Of a stretch of DNA of 64,000 nt, positions 9,108 through 18,063 are shown piece after piece. The position numbers and the translations under genes are program-made. Within the stretch, counting starts at the first letter, position 1. Each line of letters begins with the position of its first letter. The DNA is taken from contig JBBPIN010000004.1 in NCBI GenBank assembly GCA_038040285.1, positions 1-64,000 on the forward strand, in the 5' to 3' direction. Source of the DNA: Mayfieldus sp038040285 (GTDB taxonomy: Bacteria > Actinomycetota > Thermoleophilia > Solirubrobacterales > 70-9). The notes under the pieces are model-generated. The model ran no database searches. It was not told the DNA's origin and saw nothing but the letters and a program-made list of their open reading frames with translations.

Positions 9108-11417
9108 TCAGCCCGCGGGAACGAGTTGCTCGCGCGCCTGGCGGGCGGCGTCGACCATGTTGCGCAAGGCCGCCTCGGTCTCCGGCCAGGCGCGGGTCTT
9201 CAGCCCGCAATCCGGGTTGACCCAGAGCTGTTCGGGCCGCAGCACGTTGGCCGCGGCCTCCAAGAGCTTGGCCATCTCCTCGGCGGGCGGCACCCGCGGT
9301 GAGTGGATGTCGTAGACGCCCGGCCCGATGTCCTGCTGGTAGCCGGTGCGCTCCCACTCGTGCAGCAGCCCCATCCGCGATCGGGCCGCCTCGATCAGCA
9401 GCACATCGGCGTCCATCGCCTGGATCTGCTCCATGATGTCGCCGAAGTCCGAGTAACACATGTGGGTCTGGATCTGGGTCGCGTCATCGACGCCCGAGGT
9501 GGTGATGCGGAAGCAGCGCACCGCCCACTCGAGGTACTCGTCCCAGCGGTCGCGGCGCAGCGGCAACCCCTCCCGGATCGCCGGCTCGTCGACCTGGATG
9601 ACCCGCACGTCGGCCCCCTCGAGGTCGCCGACCTCGTCGCGGATCGCCAACGCCAGCTGCTCGCACGTCTCCTCCAGCGGCTGGTCGTCGCGCACGAACG
9701 ACCACTGGAGCATCGTAACCGGGCCTGTCAGCATCCCCTTCACGGGCCGCTCGGTGAGCGACTGTGCGTAGGTGATCCACTCGAGGGTCATCGGGTGCGG
9801 CCGCGAGACGTCGCCGTAGAGGATCGGGGGACGCACGCAGCGCGAGCCATAGGACTGCACCCAGGCGTTCTGGGTGAAGGCGTAACCCTCCATCTGCTCG
9901 GCGAAGTACTGGACCATGTCATTGCGCTCCGGCTCGCCGTGCACGAGCACGTCGAGCCCGACCTCCTCCTGGAAACGGATCACCCGCTCGATCTCGGCCC
10001 GCATGCGGCGCTCGTACTCGGCGCTGTCGATTTTGCCCTCCCGCAGCTCGGCACGGGCGGTTCGGATCTCCGTCGTCTGTGGATAGGAGCCGATCGTCGT
10101 GGTCGGGAACTGGGGCAGCTCCAGCTCCGCGCGCTGCGCTTCGCGGCGCACCTCGAAGGGGCTTTCGCGGCGATCGGCGTCGGCCTCCAGCGCCGCGACC
10201 CGCTCGCGGACCGCCGGGTTGCGCGTGCGCTTCGACTCCTGGCGGCTCTCCAGCGCCTCGACGTTGTCGGCCAGCTCGGTCTCGATCGCGCCCGCGCCCT
10301 CCGCGAGGCCCTTGGCGAGCACAGAGACCTCGCCGACCTTCTGCTTCGCAAACGCCATCCAGGAGCGCAGCTCGTCGTCGAGGTCGGGTTCGGCGTCGAT
10401 GTCGACCGGAGTGTGCAGCAGCGAGCAGGAGGTCGATACGACCACCTCGTCGGCGATCTCTTCGAAGTGGCGAAGCTCCTCGAGGCTGGCGTGCAGGTCG
10501 TTGATCCACACGTTGCGCCCATCGACGACGCCGGCGAACAGCGTCTTGCCGTCGAGCCGTCCGACGTCGCGGGCGATGCCGAGGTTCTCGCGCCCGAGCA
10601 CGAAGTCGAGCCCGATGCCGTCGACCGGCGTCTCGCGCAGCACCGCGTAGGCGTCGCCGACGTGGTCGAAGTAGGTCTTGACCAGCAGCCGGGTGCGCTC
10701 GTGGACCTTGGAGAGCTCCTCGTACGCGAGTCGCAGCGCGTCGAGCTCGCGCTCGTCGCGGCTCATCACGAAGCAGGGCTCGTCGAGCTGCACCCACTCG
10801 GCGCCATGCTCGGCGAGTCGCTCGATCACCTCGCCGTAGACGCCGAGCAGCGGCTCGATCAGGCTGAGGCGATCGAAGTCCTCGTCGACGCCGTCGCCGG
10901 GCTTTGCCAGCAGCAGGAACGAGACCGGCCCGATCAGGACCGGCACGGTGGAGATGCCGAGCGCCTGCTGCGCCTCGGTGAACTCGTCAAAGGGCTTGCT
11001 GCTCGACAGCGAGAAACGCGTGTCGGGGCCGAGTTCGGGGACGATGTAGTGGTAGTTGGTGTCAAACCACTTGGTCATCTCCATCGCAGTGACGTCGACG
11101 CCCTCTGCCTGACGGCCGCGGGCCATCGCGAAGTAGGTGTCGAGGTCGACCTGGCCGCCGCCGTGGCCGTAGCGCTCGGGCACTGCGCCGACCAGCGCCA
11201 CCGCGTCGAGCACCTGGTCGTAGAGGGAGAAGTCATTGGAGGGGATCAGGTCGATGCCCGCCTCCTGCATCAGCTTCCAGTTCGCGCGGCGGATCTCACT
11301 CGCGGTCCGGGCAAGCTGCTCGGCCGAGGTCTCGCCCCGCCAGTAGCCCTCGGTCGCGAACTTCAGCTCGCGATTCGGTCCGATGCGCGGAAAGCCCGCG
11401 ATGTTGGAAAGAGTCAT
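9108..11417 (-). CDS. metE: Cobalamin-independent methionine synthase
   Basis: A 769-residue 5-methyltetrahydropteroyltriglutamate-homocysteine methyltransferase, the normal full length for MetE. It transfers a methyl group from polyglutamylated methyl-folate to homocysteine in the cytosol, using zinc. Visible motifs: the N-terminal IAGFPRIGPNRELKFA, and C-terminal zinc-site segments QTHMCYSDFGD (His and Cys) and WVNPDCGLKTR (Cys). It lies 24 bp downstream of a glycosyltransferase-flippase gene on the same strand. No SD is seen, but a TAGCCT box ends 7 nt before the ATG, suggesting a separate leaderless transcript. I see no cobalamin or SAM riboswitch upstream. Confidence 0.96.
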   Translation of the reverse strand: MTLSNIAGFPRIGPNRELKFATEGYWRGETSAEQLARTASEIRRANWKLMQEAGIDLIPSNDFSLYDQVLDAVALVGAVPERYGHGGGQVDLDTYFAMARGRQAEGVDVTAMEMTKWFDTNYHYIVPELGPDTRFSLSSSKPFDEFTEAQQALGISTVPVLIGPVSFLLLAKPGDGVDEDFDRLSLIEPLLGVYGEVIERLAEHGAEWVQLDEPCFVMSRDERELDALRLAYEELSKVHERTRLLVKTYFDHVGDAYAVLRETPVDGIGLDFVLGRENLGIARDVGRLDGKTLFAGVVDGRNVWINDLHASLEELRHFEEIADEVVVSTSCSLLHTPVDIDAEPDLDDELRSWMAFAKQKVGEVSVLAKGLAEGAGAIETELADNVEALESRQESKRTRNPAVRERVAALEADADRRESPFEVRREAQRAELELPQFPTTTIGSYPQTTEIRTARAELREGKIDSAEYERRMRAEIERVIRFQEEVGLDVLVHGEPERNDMVQYFAEQMEGYAFTQNAWVQSYGSRCVRPPILYGDVSRPHPMTLEWITYAQSLTERPVKGMLTGPVTMLQWSFVRDDQPLEETCEQLALAIRDEVGDLEGADVRVIQVDEPAIREGLPLRRDRWDEYLEWAVRCFRITTSGVDDATQIQTHMCYSDFGDIMEQIQAMDADVLLIEAARSRMGLLHEWERTGYQQDIGPGVYDIHSPRVPPAEEMAKLLEAAANVLRPEQLWVNPDCGLKTRAWPETEAALRNMVDAARQAREQLVPAG

Positions 11418-11441
11418 GCGATTCAGGCTATCTAAAGCGCT

Positions 11442-13763
11442 CTAGACCGAAGCCGACGCGCTGCCCGAATCACGGGCCGGCGGCTTCGAAGAGAGGCGCA
11501 CGGGGGCGGCGGAGAGCGCCCGCAGACGGAGGTCGCCCCACGTCATCCCCTCGCGGACCAGGGCGGGCAGTCCGAGCGCGACGGCGGTGGCGATCTCAAC
11601 CGCCTGAAGGATCACGCCGTAGGCGAGCGCGTTGGCCGAGCCGATCCCGAAGCCGGTGGTCAGGACGCTGATCACCGCGAGCTGGAAGATCCCGATGTTC
11701 GAGGGGGTGGCGGGAACGACGGCGGTCACGTTGACAGCGAACAGCACTGCGGCGGCGGCGCCGATCCCCGCCCGATGATCGAGTCCGAGCGCTGCCAGAA
11801 GCGCCCAGCAGGCGGCGAGCTGGATCGCCCAGGCGCCGAGCTGCGCCACGGCGGCGACCGTCCCAAGCCGCGGATCGCGAAAGACGCGCAGGCCGCGGCG
11901 CACCTGCACGACCGCCCCCCGTACCGACGCCGCCAGGCGCCCCATCCTGCCGCTGCGGTTGCTGCGCATCAGCATCGGCGCGATCAGCACGATCAGCAGC
12001 AACGCGAGCGGCACGAAGCTGAACGCGAACAGCCTCTGGGAGCCGGAATGGAAGAGATCTGTGGTCGAGACGATGATCACGCCGAGCCCCACCAACGCCA
12101 CGATGTTGAGCACGGTCTGCGAGACCAGCGTGCCGACAAGCACCGGGAAGGTCTCGCGCATGCGTCCGGTGCGACGCGCGAGCACCATTGCGCGAGCGGG
12201 CTCGCCGAGGCGGGCGGGCAGGGTCGCCGACATCAGCACCCCGATCATCGTCGCCGAGGTGACGTCACGGCGGCGGATCGGGCGGTTGGGCAGCGCCGCG
12301 CGTGCGATCGCGTACCAGGAAGCGGCGCGCCAGAACAGTGAAAGCGCCATCAGCCCGCAGGCGATCATCACCCAACCGAAGTCGGAGCGAACGATGCTCT
12401 CGACCACGTTGGAGACTCCGATCTTGTTGGCGGCGAGCGCGGTCAGCACGATCCCCAGCGCGCCGGCCACGCCGAGGCCGATGCGGCGCGCGGCGCGGCG
12501 GCCGCGTCCCCCTTCGCGGGCGGGCTCGGGGTCCAGCGAGGGGAGCCTGCGCGCGGGTCGCGGCGGGCCGCCGTCGGCGCGCATCAGACCGACCCGCCGA
12601 GCGATCCGCTCGGTTCTCGTGGCGGGCATCGGAGCGTCGATCGCGCGTTCGTAGACGTGGCTGACCTGGTCGGTGACGCGGGGCCACGCAAAGCGCTGGG
12701 CGCTGTGGCGGGCGGCGTCGCCCATCTCGCGCAGTCGCTGCGGCTCGTGGTGAGCGCGCTGTAGCTCCTCGGCAAGGCGCTGCGCATCGGCGGGCGGCAC
12801 GAGGACGCCGTCGACGCCGTCGGTGACCACGTCGTTGTAGCCAGCGATGTTGGAGGCGATCACCGGCGTGCCGGCCGCGAATGCCTCGGTGAGCACCATG
12901 CCGAAGCTCTCACCGGACAGTGAGGGGGCGCAGAGCACATCCGCCTCGTGCAGCGCCCACCAGAGCTCGTTGCCGGAGACGCGTCCGCGGGTCTCGATGT
13001 GCTCGGCAAGCTCCGGGTCGGCGAGGTAGCGGGTTATGTCCTCCGGTTCGGCGCCGATCACGGTCAAGCGGCAAGGGACGTGTTCGACCAGGCCGCCGAA
13101 CGCGGTGAGTAGTACCGGCAGGCCCTTGCGCTCCTCCGGCCGTCCCACGAACAGCACGTGCAGCTCCTCGCTCGGCGGCTTTGGCCCGGCCGGTGCGGCG
13201 TCGACATCGACGCCGTTGGGCACGATCGCGTACTCACCGCCGAACCAGCGCCTGCCTGTCCAGGCGGCGGCCTCGGATACGGCGATGCGGGCGGAGAGCT
13301 TGTTGAAGGCGCGTCGCGCGCCGAACAGGGTCGCCAAGTGGTTGGGAAACGCCTTGGTCGAATAGGCATGGAAGGTGCCGACCACCGGCGTCCTGGTGCT
13401 GAGCATCGTGTCCCAGCCAACCAACGGGGCAATCGGCTCGTGCACGTGAACGACGTCGTAGCCGCCGCCGCGCAGCTCGCGTCGCAGCGTCGTCACCCCG
13501 TCGGGGAAGGCGGAGAGGTTCGAGACGGCGCCGTTCGCCCCGATCCCGACCGTGCGCCCGAGCGGGATCAGATAGTCGGGTCGCTCACGCTGCTCCGCCC
13601 AGGCGCCGTGAAGCCACCGGCTGAGCCGATCGGGAGGGTCCCAGGGGGCGAGCACCCGAACGTGATTGCCACGACCGATCAACTCCTCGGCAAGAGCCTC
13701 CACGTGCCGGTTGACTCCGCCCTGGTAGGTCCAGGAATAGGGCGAGACCAGAGCGATGCGCAC
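11442..13763 (-). CDS. GT4 glycosyltransferase fused to LPG-synthase-like membrane domain
   Basis: A 773-residue two-part protein. Residues 1-390 are a GT-B family 4 glycosyltransferase of PimA-like type (SPYSWTYQGGVNRHVEAL, VPNGVDVD, LFVGRPEERKGLPVLL, ESFGMVLTEAFAAGTPVIAS). Residues about 435-740 form 7-8 membrane helices of the lysylphosphatidylglycerol synthetase TM / AglD-like family (LPARLGEPARAMVLARR). The likely role is making and moving a glycolipid. GTG 13763 was chosen because MRIALVSPYSW is the normal start of this fold and longer starts would run into the upstream gene. It follows that gene by 31 bp on the same strand. The domains often occur as separate proteins elsewhere. Confidence 0.87.
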   Translation of the reverse strand: MRIALVSPYSWTYQGGVNRHVEALAEELIGRGNHVRVLAPWDPPDRLSRWLHGAWAEQRERPDYLIPLGRTVGIGANGAVSNLSAFPDGVTTLRRELRGGGYDVVHVHEPIAPLVGWDTMLSTRTPVVGTFHAYSTKAFPNHLATLFGARRAFNKLSARIAVSEAAAWTGRRWFGGEYAIVPNGVDVDAAPAGPKPPSEELHVLFVGRPEERKGLPVLLTAFGGLVEHVPCRLTVIGAEPEDITRYLADPELAEHIETRGRVSGNELWWALHEADVLCAPSLSGESFGMVLTEAFAAGTPVIASNIAGYNDVVTDGVDGVLVPPADAQRLAEELQRAHHEPQRLREMGDAARHSAQRFAWPRVTDQVSHVYERAIDAPMPATRTERIARRVGLMRADGGPPRPARRLPSLDPEPAREGGRGRRAARRIGLGVAGALGIVLTALAANKIGVSNVVESIVRSDFGWVMIACGLMALSLFWRAASWYAIARAALPNRPIRRRDVTSATMIGVLMSATLPARLGEPARAMVLARRTGRMRETFPVLVGTLVSQTVLNIVALVGLGVIIVSTTDLFHSGSQRLFAFSFVPLALLLIVLIAPMLMRSNRSGRMGRLAASVRGAVVQVRRGLRVFRDPRLGTVAAVAQLGAWAIQLAACWALLAALGLDHRAGIGAAAAVLFAVNVTAVVPATPSNIGIFQLAVISVLTTGFGIGSANALAYGVILQAVEIATAVALGLPALVREGMTWGDLRLRALSAAPVRLSSKPPARDSGSASASV

Positions 13764-13794
13764 GCAGGAATCGTAAAGGACGCCGGTGCCGCTT

Positions 13795-15735
13795 TCAGGC
13801 CGGGCGCGACGGGCGGTCACCCAGCCCGCCGCATTCGCGCCTGGGCGGCGGTAATCCTGCCTGCGCCCAGGCAAAACCCGCGATTAGCAGCAGATAAACG
13901 GTCCCGACCTCGAGCAGCAGGGCGCCGGAGTCGTTGGCCAGCGTGCCGACCAGGGTCGCGAAGGCGGCGGCGATGAAGCCTGCCCGAAGCGCGGGTGTGG
14001 GCGCGAACCAAGCGAGGACCAGGTCACGCCTGTAGAGCGCGACCGCGATCCCCACGACTGCCAGCCATACCAACGGGGAGTCGACCCCGCGGCTGAAGCT
14101 GTGGGCGGAGAGCCGCAGCCGGCGCTCGGCCACGTCGCCGAGGCTGTTGAGGCCGCCGGCATCGAGCACCGAGCGGGTCAGGTGCGCGTCGCCGCCCAAC
14201 AACAGGTCGAGTACGGCGAGGACGGCGAGCCCGACAAGCGGCACGGCGACCACGAGCAGCACCGCGCGTCGCGGGGCTTCCAGCGCGGCGACCGCCATGG
14301 CGGCACCGGCCGGCAGGACGATCGCGGCTCCTACGTCGGCGCCGAATCGTCCAAAGGCAAAGATGAAGCCGGCGACGAATCCGACGAACAGAAAGACGGC
14401 CGCCGCGCGGCGGGGCGCGAGATCCGGGTGCAGGACCGTGATCGCCGCCCCGGTGCCAACCAGGATCAGCGGCACGAGCGTCGCCTCGAGCTCGTTGCCG
14501 ATCCCATAGAAGCGCACGCCGAGACCGGGATCGGGCCCGATCAGCGACAGCGGCGTCAGCGGAGAGCCCGCGATTACGTCGATCGCGAAGGCCAACACTG
14601 CCACGACACAGGCGAGCGCCAGCGCCCGATAGCCGGGCAGCAGCACCAGCGTCGCGACGGCGAGCAGCGGCGCCCCGAGCAGCAGGATCAGTCGCTCCAC
14701 CCCCTGGGAAGGCTCGGTTGCCGCACCGACCAAGAGCAGCAGCGGCAGATAGATGGCGCTCAAGGCCAGCATCCGGGCCGCGGGCCTCGCCAGCGCTCCG
14801 CGGCTGGCGATGGCGGCAAGCGCCGCGATTGCGACCCAGATCAGAGCGCTGACCCGGATCACCCCGCCGCGCCGGTGCACGATCGAGGCCAAGCGGTCCT
14901 CGAGCGAGACGACCGCGGCGACGTCCCGGTCCCCCTCGCTGCGAATCGGCTCGCCGTTCATCTGCGATGGGACCGGCACGCCGAGGCGCCGCAGGATCGT
15001 CGGCGCGAGGTCGGTGGAGAGCACGTAGCCGCGCATGCGGGTGCTGTCGGAGGTGAGGTTGCCGTCGAAGCCGTGCCCGGCGATCCCGATCGTCAGCTGG
15101 TGGTCGGGCTGCGGCGGCGGGCGTTCGAGTGCGATCAGCAGATCGTCCCCGCGCAGCGAGCGAACAAGCGGCCTCAGGTCGGCGGGCGTGACGTCGAGAA
15201 CGCAGACCGGCGCCGGGCAGCGGTCGGTGACCGGGCCGACGTTGGAGCGCAGCAGCAGCCCCCGCCAGTCGGCGGCGAGCAGCGCCGGCAACCCGAGTGT
15301 CTCGTCGGCGATGGTCGGCAACCGATGCCGGCGCAGCGTCGAGGCGAGCAGACCGGACACGATGTCGGCCGGCGCGGAGTCAGCTCGATCGACGATCTGC
15401 TGCCAGTGCGGGGCCCGCGTTCCGAGCGGCTCTGTCCTCGGCAGTGCCCCGTCGTAGAGGGTCTCGGAAACCCTGTTTCCCTGCCCGATGTCGAGATAGG
15501 TCTGCGTGGCGGGAACGTCGCCTATCCCGGCGCTCAGCAGGCCTGGCGAGATCCGCGGCTCGCTGGCGAACGCGCCCGGCCCGGTCCCATTGGGGAGCAA
15601 CGCGACCATCACCTGCGTCGCGCGGCCCCAATCGGCGTGGGCCGGCGAGGGGTCGGCGAGGGGGAACCAAAACAGCGCCACGGGGGCGATTGCCACCGCC
15701 CAGAGGCGCAGCCGGCGAAACCTATACTGGAACAC
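13795..15735 (-). CDS. Multi-pass membrane protein with alkaline phosphatase-like N-terminal domain
   Basis: About 646 residues. After one N-terminal helix (WAVAIAPVALFWFPL) comes an outward domain of about 300 residues with weak alkaline-phosphatase-superfamily features, for example GIAGHGFDGN and STDLAPTILRRLGVPVP. It is followed by 9-10 membrane helices including a conserved-looking GVRFYGIGNELEATLVPL segment. The start is uncertain: GTG 15735 gives a sensible signal-anchor, while a TTG (15759) and a GTG (15765) also lie in frame. It precedes the GT4-flippase gene in an apparent operon, suggesting a cell-envelope role. Catalytic metal ligands are not obvious, so enzymatic activity is unproven. 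Confidence 0.75.
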   Translation of the reverse strand: MFQYRFRRLRLWAVAIAPVALFWFPLADPSPAHADWGRATQVMVALLPNGTGPGAFASEPRISPGLLSAGIGDVPATQTYLDIGQGNRVSETLYDGALPRTEPLGTRAPHWQQIVDRADSAPADIVSGLLASTLRRHRLPTIADETLGLPALLAADWRGLLLRSNVGPVTDRCPAPVCVLDVTPADLRPLVRSLRGDDLLIALERPPPQPDHQLTIGIAGHGFDGNLTSDSTRMRGYVLSTDLAPTILRRLGVPVPSQMNGEPIRSEGDRDVAAVVSLEDRLASIVHRRGGVIRVSALIWVAIAALAAIASRGALARPAARMLALSAIYLPLLLLVGAATEPSQGVERLILLLGAPLLAVATLVLLPGYRALALACVVAVLAFAIDVIAGSPLTPLSLIGPDPGLGVRFYGIGNELEATLVPLILVGTGAAITVLHPDLAPRRAAAVFLFVGFVAGFIFAFGRFGADVGAAIVLPAGAAMAVAALEAPRRAVLLVVAVPLVGLAVLAVLDLLLGGDAHLTRSVLDAGGLNSLGDVAERRLRLSAHSFSRGVDSPLVWLAVVGIAVALYRRDLVLAWFAPTPALRAGFIAAAFATLVGTLANDSGALLLEVGTVYLLLIAGFAWAQAGLPPPRRECGGLGDRPSRPA

Positions 15736-15736
15736 C

Positions 15737-16450
15737 TTGGCCGATCGGACCTTCGCCAAGTTCACCTTCTTCAAGATCGATCCGGCCTGGCGCCGGGGGG
15801 ATGACGAGCTGCGCGCCGACGACAAGCGCGAGTTCCTCGCCGCCTGCGAGGACTTCGCTATCGACCGCTCGCTGCGCGCCTACTCAACCATAGGAACCAG
15901 GGGCGACGCCGACCTGCTGTTGCTTTCGCAGAGCCCCGTGCTCGAGGACATCCACACATTTCACGTCGTGCTTGGCCAGAGCGGTCTGGCGCGGTGGGCG
16001 ACCACGCCCTATTCGTACCTGTCGATGACCAAGCGCTCCCCCTACTCGGAGGAGCAGGCGAGGCCGGAGATCTGCACCTCGAAGCGCAAGTACCTGTTCC
16101 TCTATCCGATGGTCAAGAAGCGCGAGTGGTACTCGCTTCCGATCGAGGAGCGCCAGCGGATCATGCAGAGCCACATCGAGGTCGGCCGCCGATATCCCGA
16201 GATCTCGATCAACACCTCCTACTCGTTCGGGCTCGACGACCAGGAGTTCGTGGTCGCCTTCGAGGGCGACGACCCAGGGCAGTTCCTCGACCTGGTGCAG
16301 GAGCTGCGCCCGACCGAGTCGAGCGCCTTCACCGAGCGCGAGACGCCGATATTTACGTGCGTATCGATGTCAGTGGGCAAAGCTCTGGATGCGCTCGACG
16401 GGCAGGCTCTCGGCGCAGCGTCGTCCGAGTCATTCGTCATTAGTCATTAG
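15737..16450 (+). CDS. hemQ: HemQ, coproheme decarboxylase (chlorite dismutase family)
   Basis: A 237-residue protein of the HemQ clade, which decarboxylates coproheme III to haem b in Gram-positive bacteria. Visible: KFTFFKIDPAWRR near the start, KRKYLFLYPMVKKREWY carrying the catalytic tyrosine, and MQSHIEVGRRYPEI with the proximal histidine. The best start is TTG 15737, as no ATG or GTG fits the family's N-terminus. That places it 1 bp from the start chosen for the divergent membrane gene. The C-terminus runs about 17 residues past the usual ...KALDAL end and is encoded partly by a short repeat (16431 onward), so it may be an acquired extension. Confidence 0.88.
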   Translation: MADRTFAKFTFFKIDPAWRRGDDELRADDKREFLAACEDFAIDRSLRAYSTIGTRGDADLLLLSQSPVLEDIHTFHVVLGQSGLARWATTPYSYLSMTKRSPYSEEQARPEICTSKRKYLFLYPMVKKREWYSLPIEERQRIMQSHIEVGRRYPEISINTSYSFGLDDQEFVVAFEGDDPGQFLDLVQELRPTESSAFTERETPIFTCVSMSVGKALDALDGQALGAASSESFVISH

Positions 16451-16494
16451 TCATTCGGGGGCTAATCCTCGAAAGACGAATGACGAGTGACGAG
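16431..16494. repeat. 7-bp-periodic inverted repeat, empty relative of the 30418 element
   Basis: The sequence holds tandem units GTCATTA-GTCATTA-GTCATTC at the hemQ 3' end. After a 19-nt loop the inverse follows: GTCATTCG (16450-16457) pairs exactly with CGAATGAC (16477-16484), and GAGTGACGAG continues the weaker arm. It supplies the last codons and stop of hemQ. The left arm ends ...TAGTCATTCGGGGG, which parallels ...TAGTCGCTCGGGGG in the left arm of the element around the four-helix-bundle gene at 30418. It might also act as a weak hairpin terminator, but no T-run follows. Confidence 0.65.
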
Positions 16495-16520
16495 TTTCCT
16501 TCCCTATCCTCCCGAAGCTC

Positions 16521-17927
16521 ATGCCCAACGTCGGCACACCAGAACGCCCCCTGCGCGTCGCCGTAATTGGGTCCGGCCCGGCCGGCTTCTACGCCTGCGA
16601 GCACATCCTCAAGCACGAGGCGACGGCGGCGGAGGTCGACCTCTTCGATCGCCTTCCCACCCCCTATGGGCTGGTGCGGGGCGGGGTGGCGCCCGACCAT
16701 CCGAAGATCAAGTCGGTGACCCGCGTCTATGACAAGACGGCGGCGCGGGACGGCTTCCGCTTCTTCGGCAACGTGAAGCTCGGCGAGGACATCTCGGCGG
16801 CAGACTTCGAGCGCCACTACCACGCGATCCTCTACACGTTCGGCGCCGAGACCGACCGCCACCTGGGCATCCCGGGTGAGGACCTGCTCGGCAGTCATGC
16901 CGCGACCGCCTTCGTCGGCTGGTACAACGCCCACCCCGACTACGTCGAGGAGACCTTCGACCTCTCCTGCGAGCGGGCGGTGGTGATCGGCAACGGCAAC
17001 GTCGCCACCGACGTCGCCCGGATGCTGGCGCTGACCGAGTCCGAGCTGCGCGAGACCGACACCGCTGACCACGCGATCGAGGTCCTGGCCCAGAATCGGA
17101 TCCGCGAGATCGTCGTCCTCGGCCGCCGCGGCCCCGCCCAGGCCGCCTTCACCAATCCCGAGCTGCGCGAGCTGGGCGAGATGAAGGAAGCCGACATCGT
17201 CGTCGACCCCGCCGAGGTCGAGCTCGACGAGCTGAGCCGCGCCTACCTCGAGTCCGACGCGGCCGACATCACGACCCGCAAGAACGTCGAGATCCTCACC
17301 GAGTTCGCCCAGCGTCCGCTGGAGGGCAAGCCGAAGAGGATCATCCTGCGCTTCCTGCGCTCACCGGTGGAGCTGCAGGGCGAGGGCAAGCTGGAGAAGG
17401 TGATCGTCGGCCGAAACGAGCTGGTCGAGAAGGACGGTGCGCTGCGACCCCAGGACACCGGCGAGCGCGAGGAGCTGGAGTGCGGGCTGCTGCTGCGCTC
17501 GGTCGGCTACACCGGCGTCGGGGTCGAAGGGGTGGCCTTCGACGAGAAGCGGGGCACGATCCTCAACCAAGGCGGGCGGGTCCTGGAGTCAGAAGGCGGC
17601 GGGCACCGCCTCGGTCACTACACGTCGGGCTGGATCAAGCGGGGGCCCAGCGGCGTGATCGGAACCAACAAGAAGTGCGCCCAGGAGACGGTCGACGCGC
17701 TGTTCGAGGACGTGGAGTCCGGAAGCCTTGGAGAGCCGGCCTCTCCGGAGCCGGCCGCGGTCGAGGAGCTGCTGCGCGAACGCGGCGTCGACTTCGTCAG
17801 CTTCCCGGGCTGGCAGGCGATCGACGCCGCGGAGACCGCACGGGGGGAGCCGCAGGGCCGCCCGCGAGTCAAGTTCGTGCGCGTCGAGGAGATGCTCGAG
17901 GCGGCGCGCGACGCAGTCGCGAGCTAA
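16521..17927 (+). CDS. fprA: FAD-dependent ferredoxin-NADP+ reductase (FprA/adrenodoxin reductase type)
   Basis: A 468-residue flavoprotein that moves electrons between NADPH and ferredoxin, typically feeding P450s or Fe-S enzymes. It shows an N-terminal FAD motif (VIGSGPAGFYACEHIL), the family signature LPTPYGLVRGGVAPDHPKIK, a second nucleotide site (VVIGNGNVATDVARML), LGRRGPAQAAF, and a C-terminal GWIKRGPSGVIGTNKKCA. Length matches mycobacterial FprA. No fused ferredoxin domain is present and none lies adjacent. It follows hemQ by 70 bp but the two have no obvious functional link. Confidence 0.93.
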   Translation: MPNVGTPERPLRVAVIGSGPAGFYACEHILKHEATAAEVDLFDRLPTPYGLVRGGVAPDHPKIKSVTRVYDKTAARDGFRFFGNVKLGEDISAADFERHYHAILYTFGAETDRHLGIPGEDLLGSHAATAFVGWYNAHPDYVEETFDLSCERAVVIGNGNVATDVARMLALTESELRETDTADHAIEVLAQNRIREIVVLGRRGPAQAAFTNPELRELGEMKEADIVVDPAEVELDELSRAYLESDAADITTRKNVEILTEFAQRPLEGKPKRIILRFLRSPVELQGEGKLEKVIVGRNELVEKDGALRPQDTGEREELECGLLLRSVGYTGVGVEGVAFDEKRGTILNQGGRVLESEGGGHRLGHYTSGWIKRGPSGVIGTNKKCAQETVDALFEDVESGSLGEPASPEPAAVEELLRERGVDFVSFPGWQAIDAAETARGEPQGRPRVKFVRVEEMLEAARDAVAS

Positions 17928-18052
17928 TTGGTGTCTGCCGCGGCGTTGCGCCGCGGCACATGATTTGCGGCTGCTGCGCAGCCTGACATGCACGTGCCGG
18001 CGCCTACGGCACCGGCCATGAACGACTGTCAGGCGGCGAAGCCGCCGCAATT
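17925..18052 (+). repeat. Intergenic hairpin-string repeat, copy A
   Basis: About 128 bp holding four hairpins in a row: 17936-17958 (10-bp stem, TTG loop), 17969-17983 (GGCTGC/GCAGCC), 17996-18016 (9-bp stem, one mismatch) and 18032-18046 (GGCGGC/GCCGCC, GAA loop). They are joined by conserved linkers such as TGACATGCACGTG and GACTGTCA. Copy B at 22038-22178 is nearly the same in inverted orientation, and a two-hairpin copy C lies at 33404-33460. Stem bases differ between copies in paired fashion, which argues that the fold is maintained. It ends at the -10 box of bolA. Confidence 0.8.
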
Positions 18053-18057
18053 ATGCT
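18052..18057 (+). promoter_or_regulatory. Candidate -10 box for leaderless bolA
   Basis: TATGCT fits the actinobacterial TANNNT -10 pattern and ends 6 nt before the ATG at 18064, which would make the transcript leaderless. No convincing -35 is present, because that region is occupied by the last hairpin of the repeat. Confidence 0.35.
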
Positions 18058-18063
18058 GAACCG

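Noticed and set aside
9303..11435. Long open frame on the + strand opposite metE
   Set aside because: Antisense to a clear metE; its protein is Arg/His/Val-rich with no motif. High GC leaves antisense frames open.
11418..11441. Riboswitch upstream of metE
   Set aside because: Only 24 bp separate metE from the upstream gene, too short for a SAM or cobalamin riboswitch.
14101..15804. 567-codon open frame on + opposite the membrane protein gene
   Set aside because: Composition is Arg/Gln/Gly-rich without domains; the - strand product has clear membrane helices.
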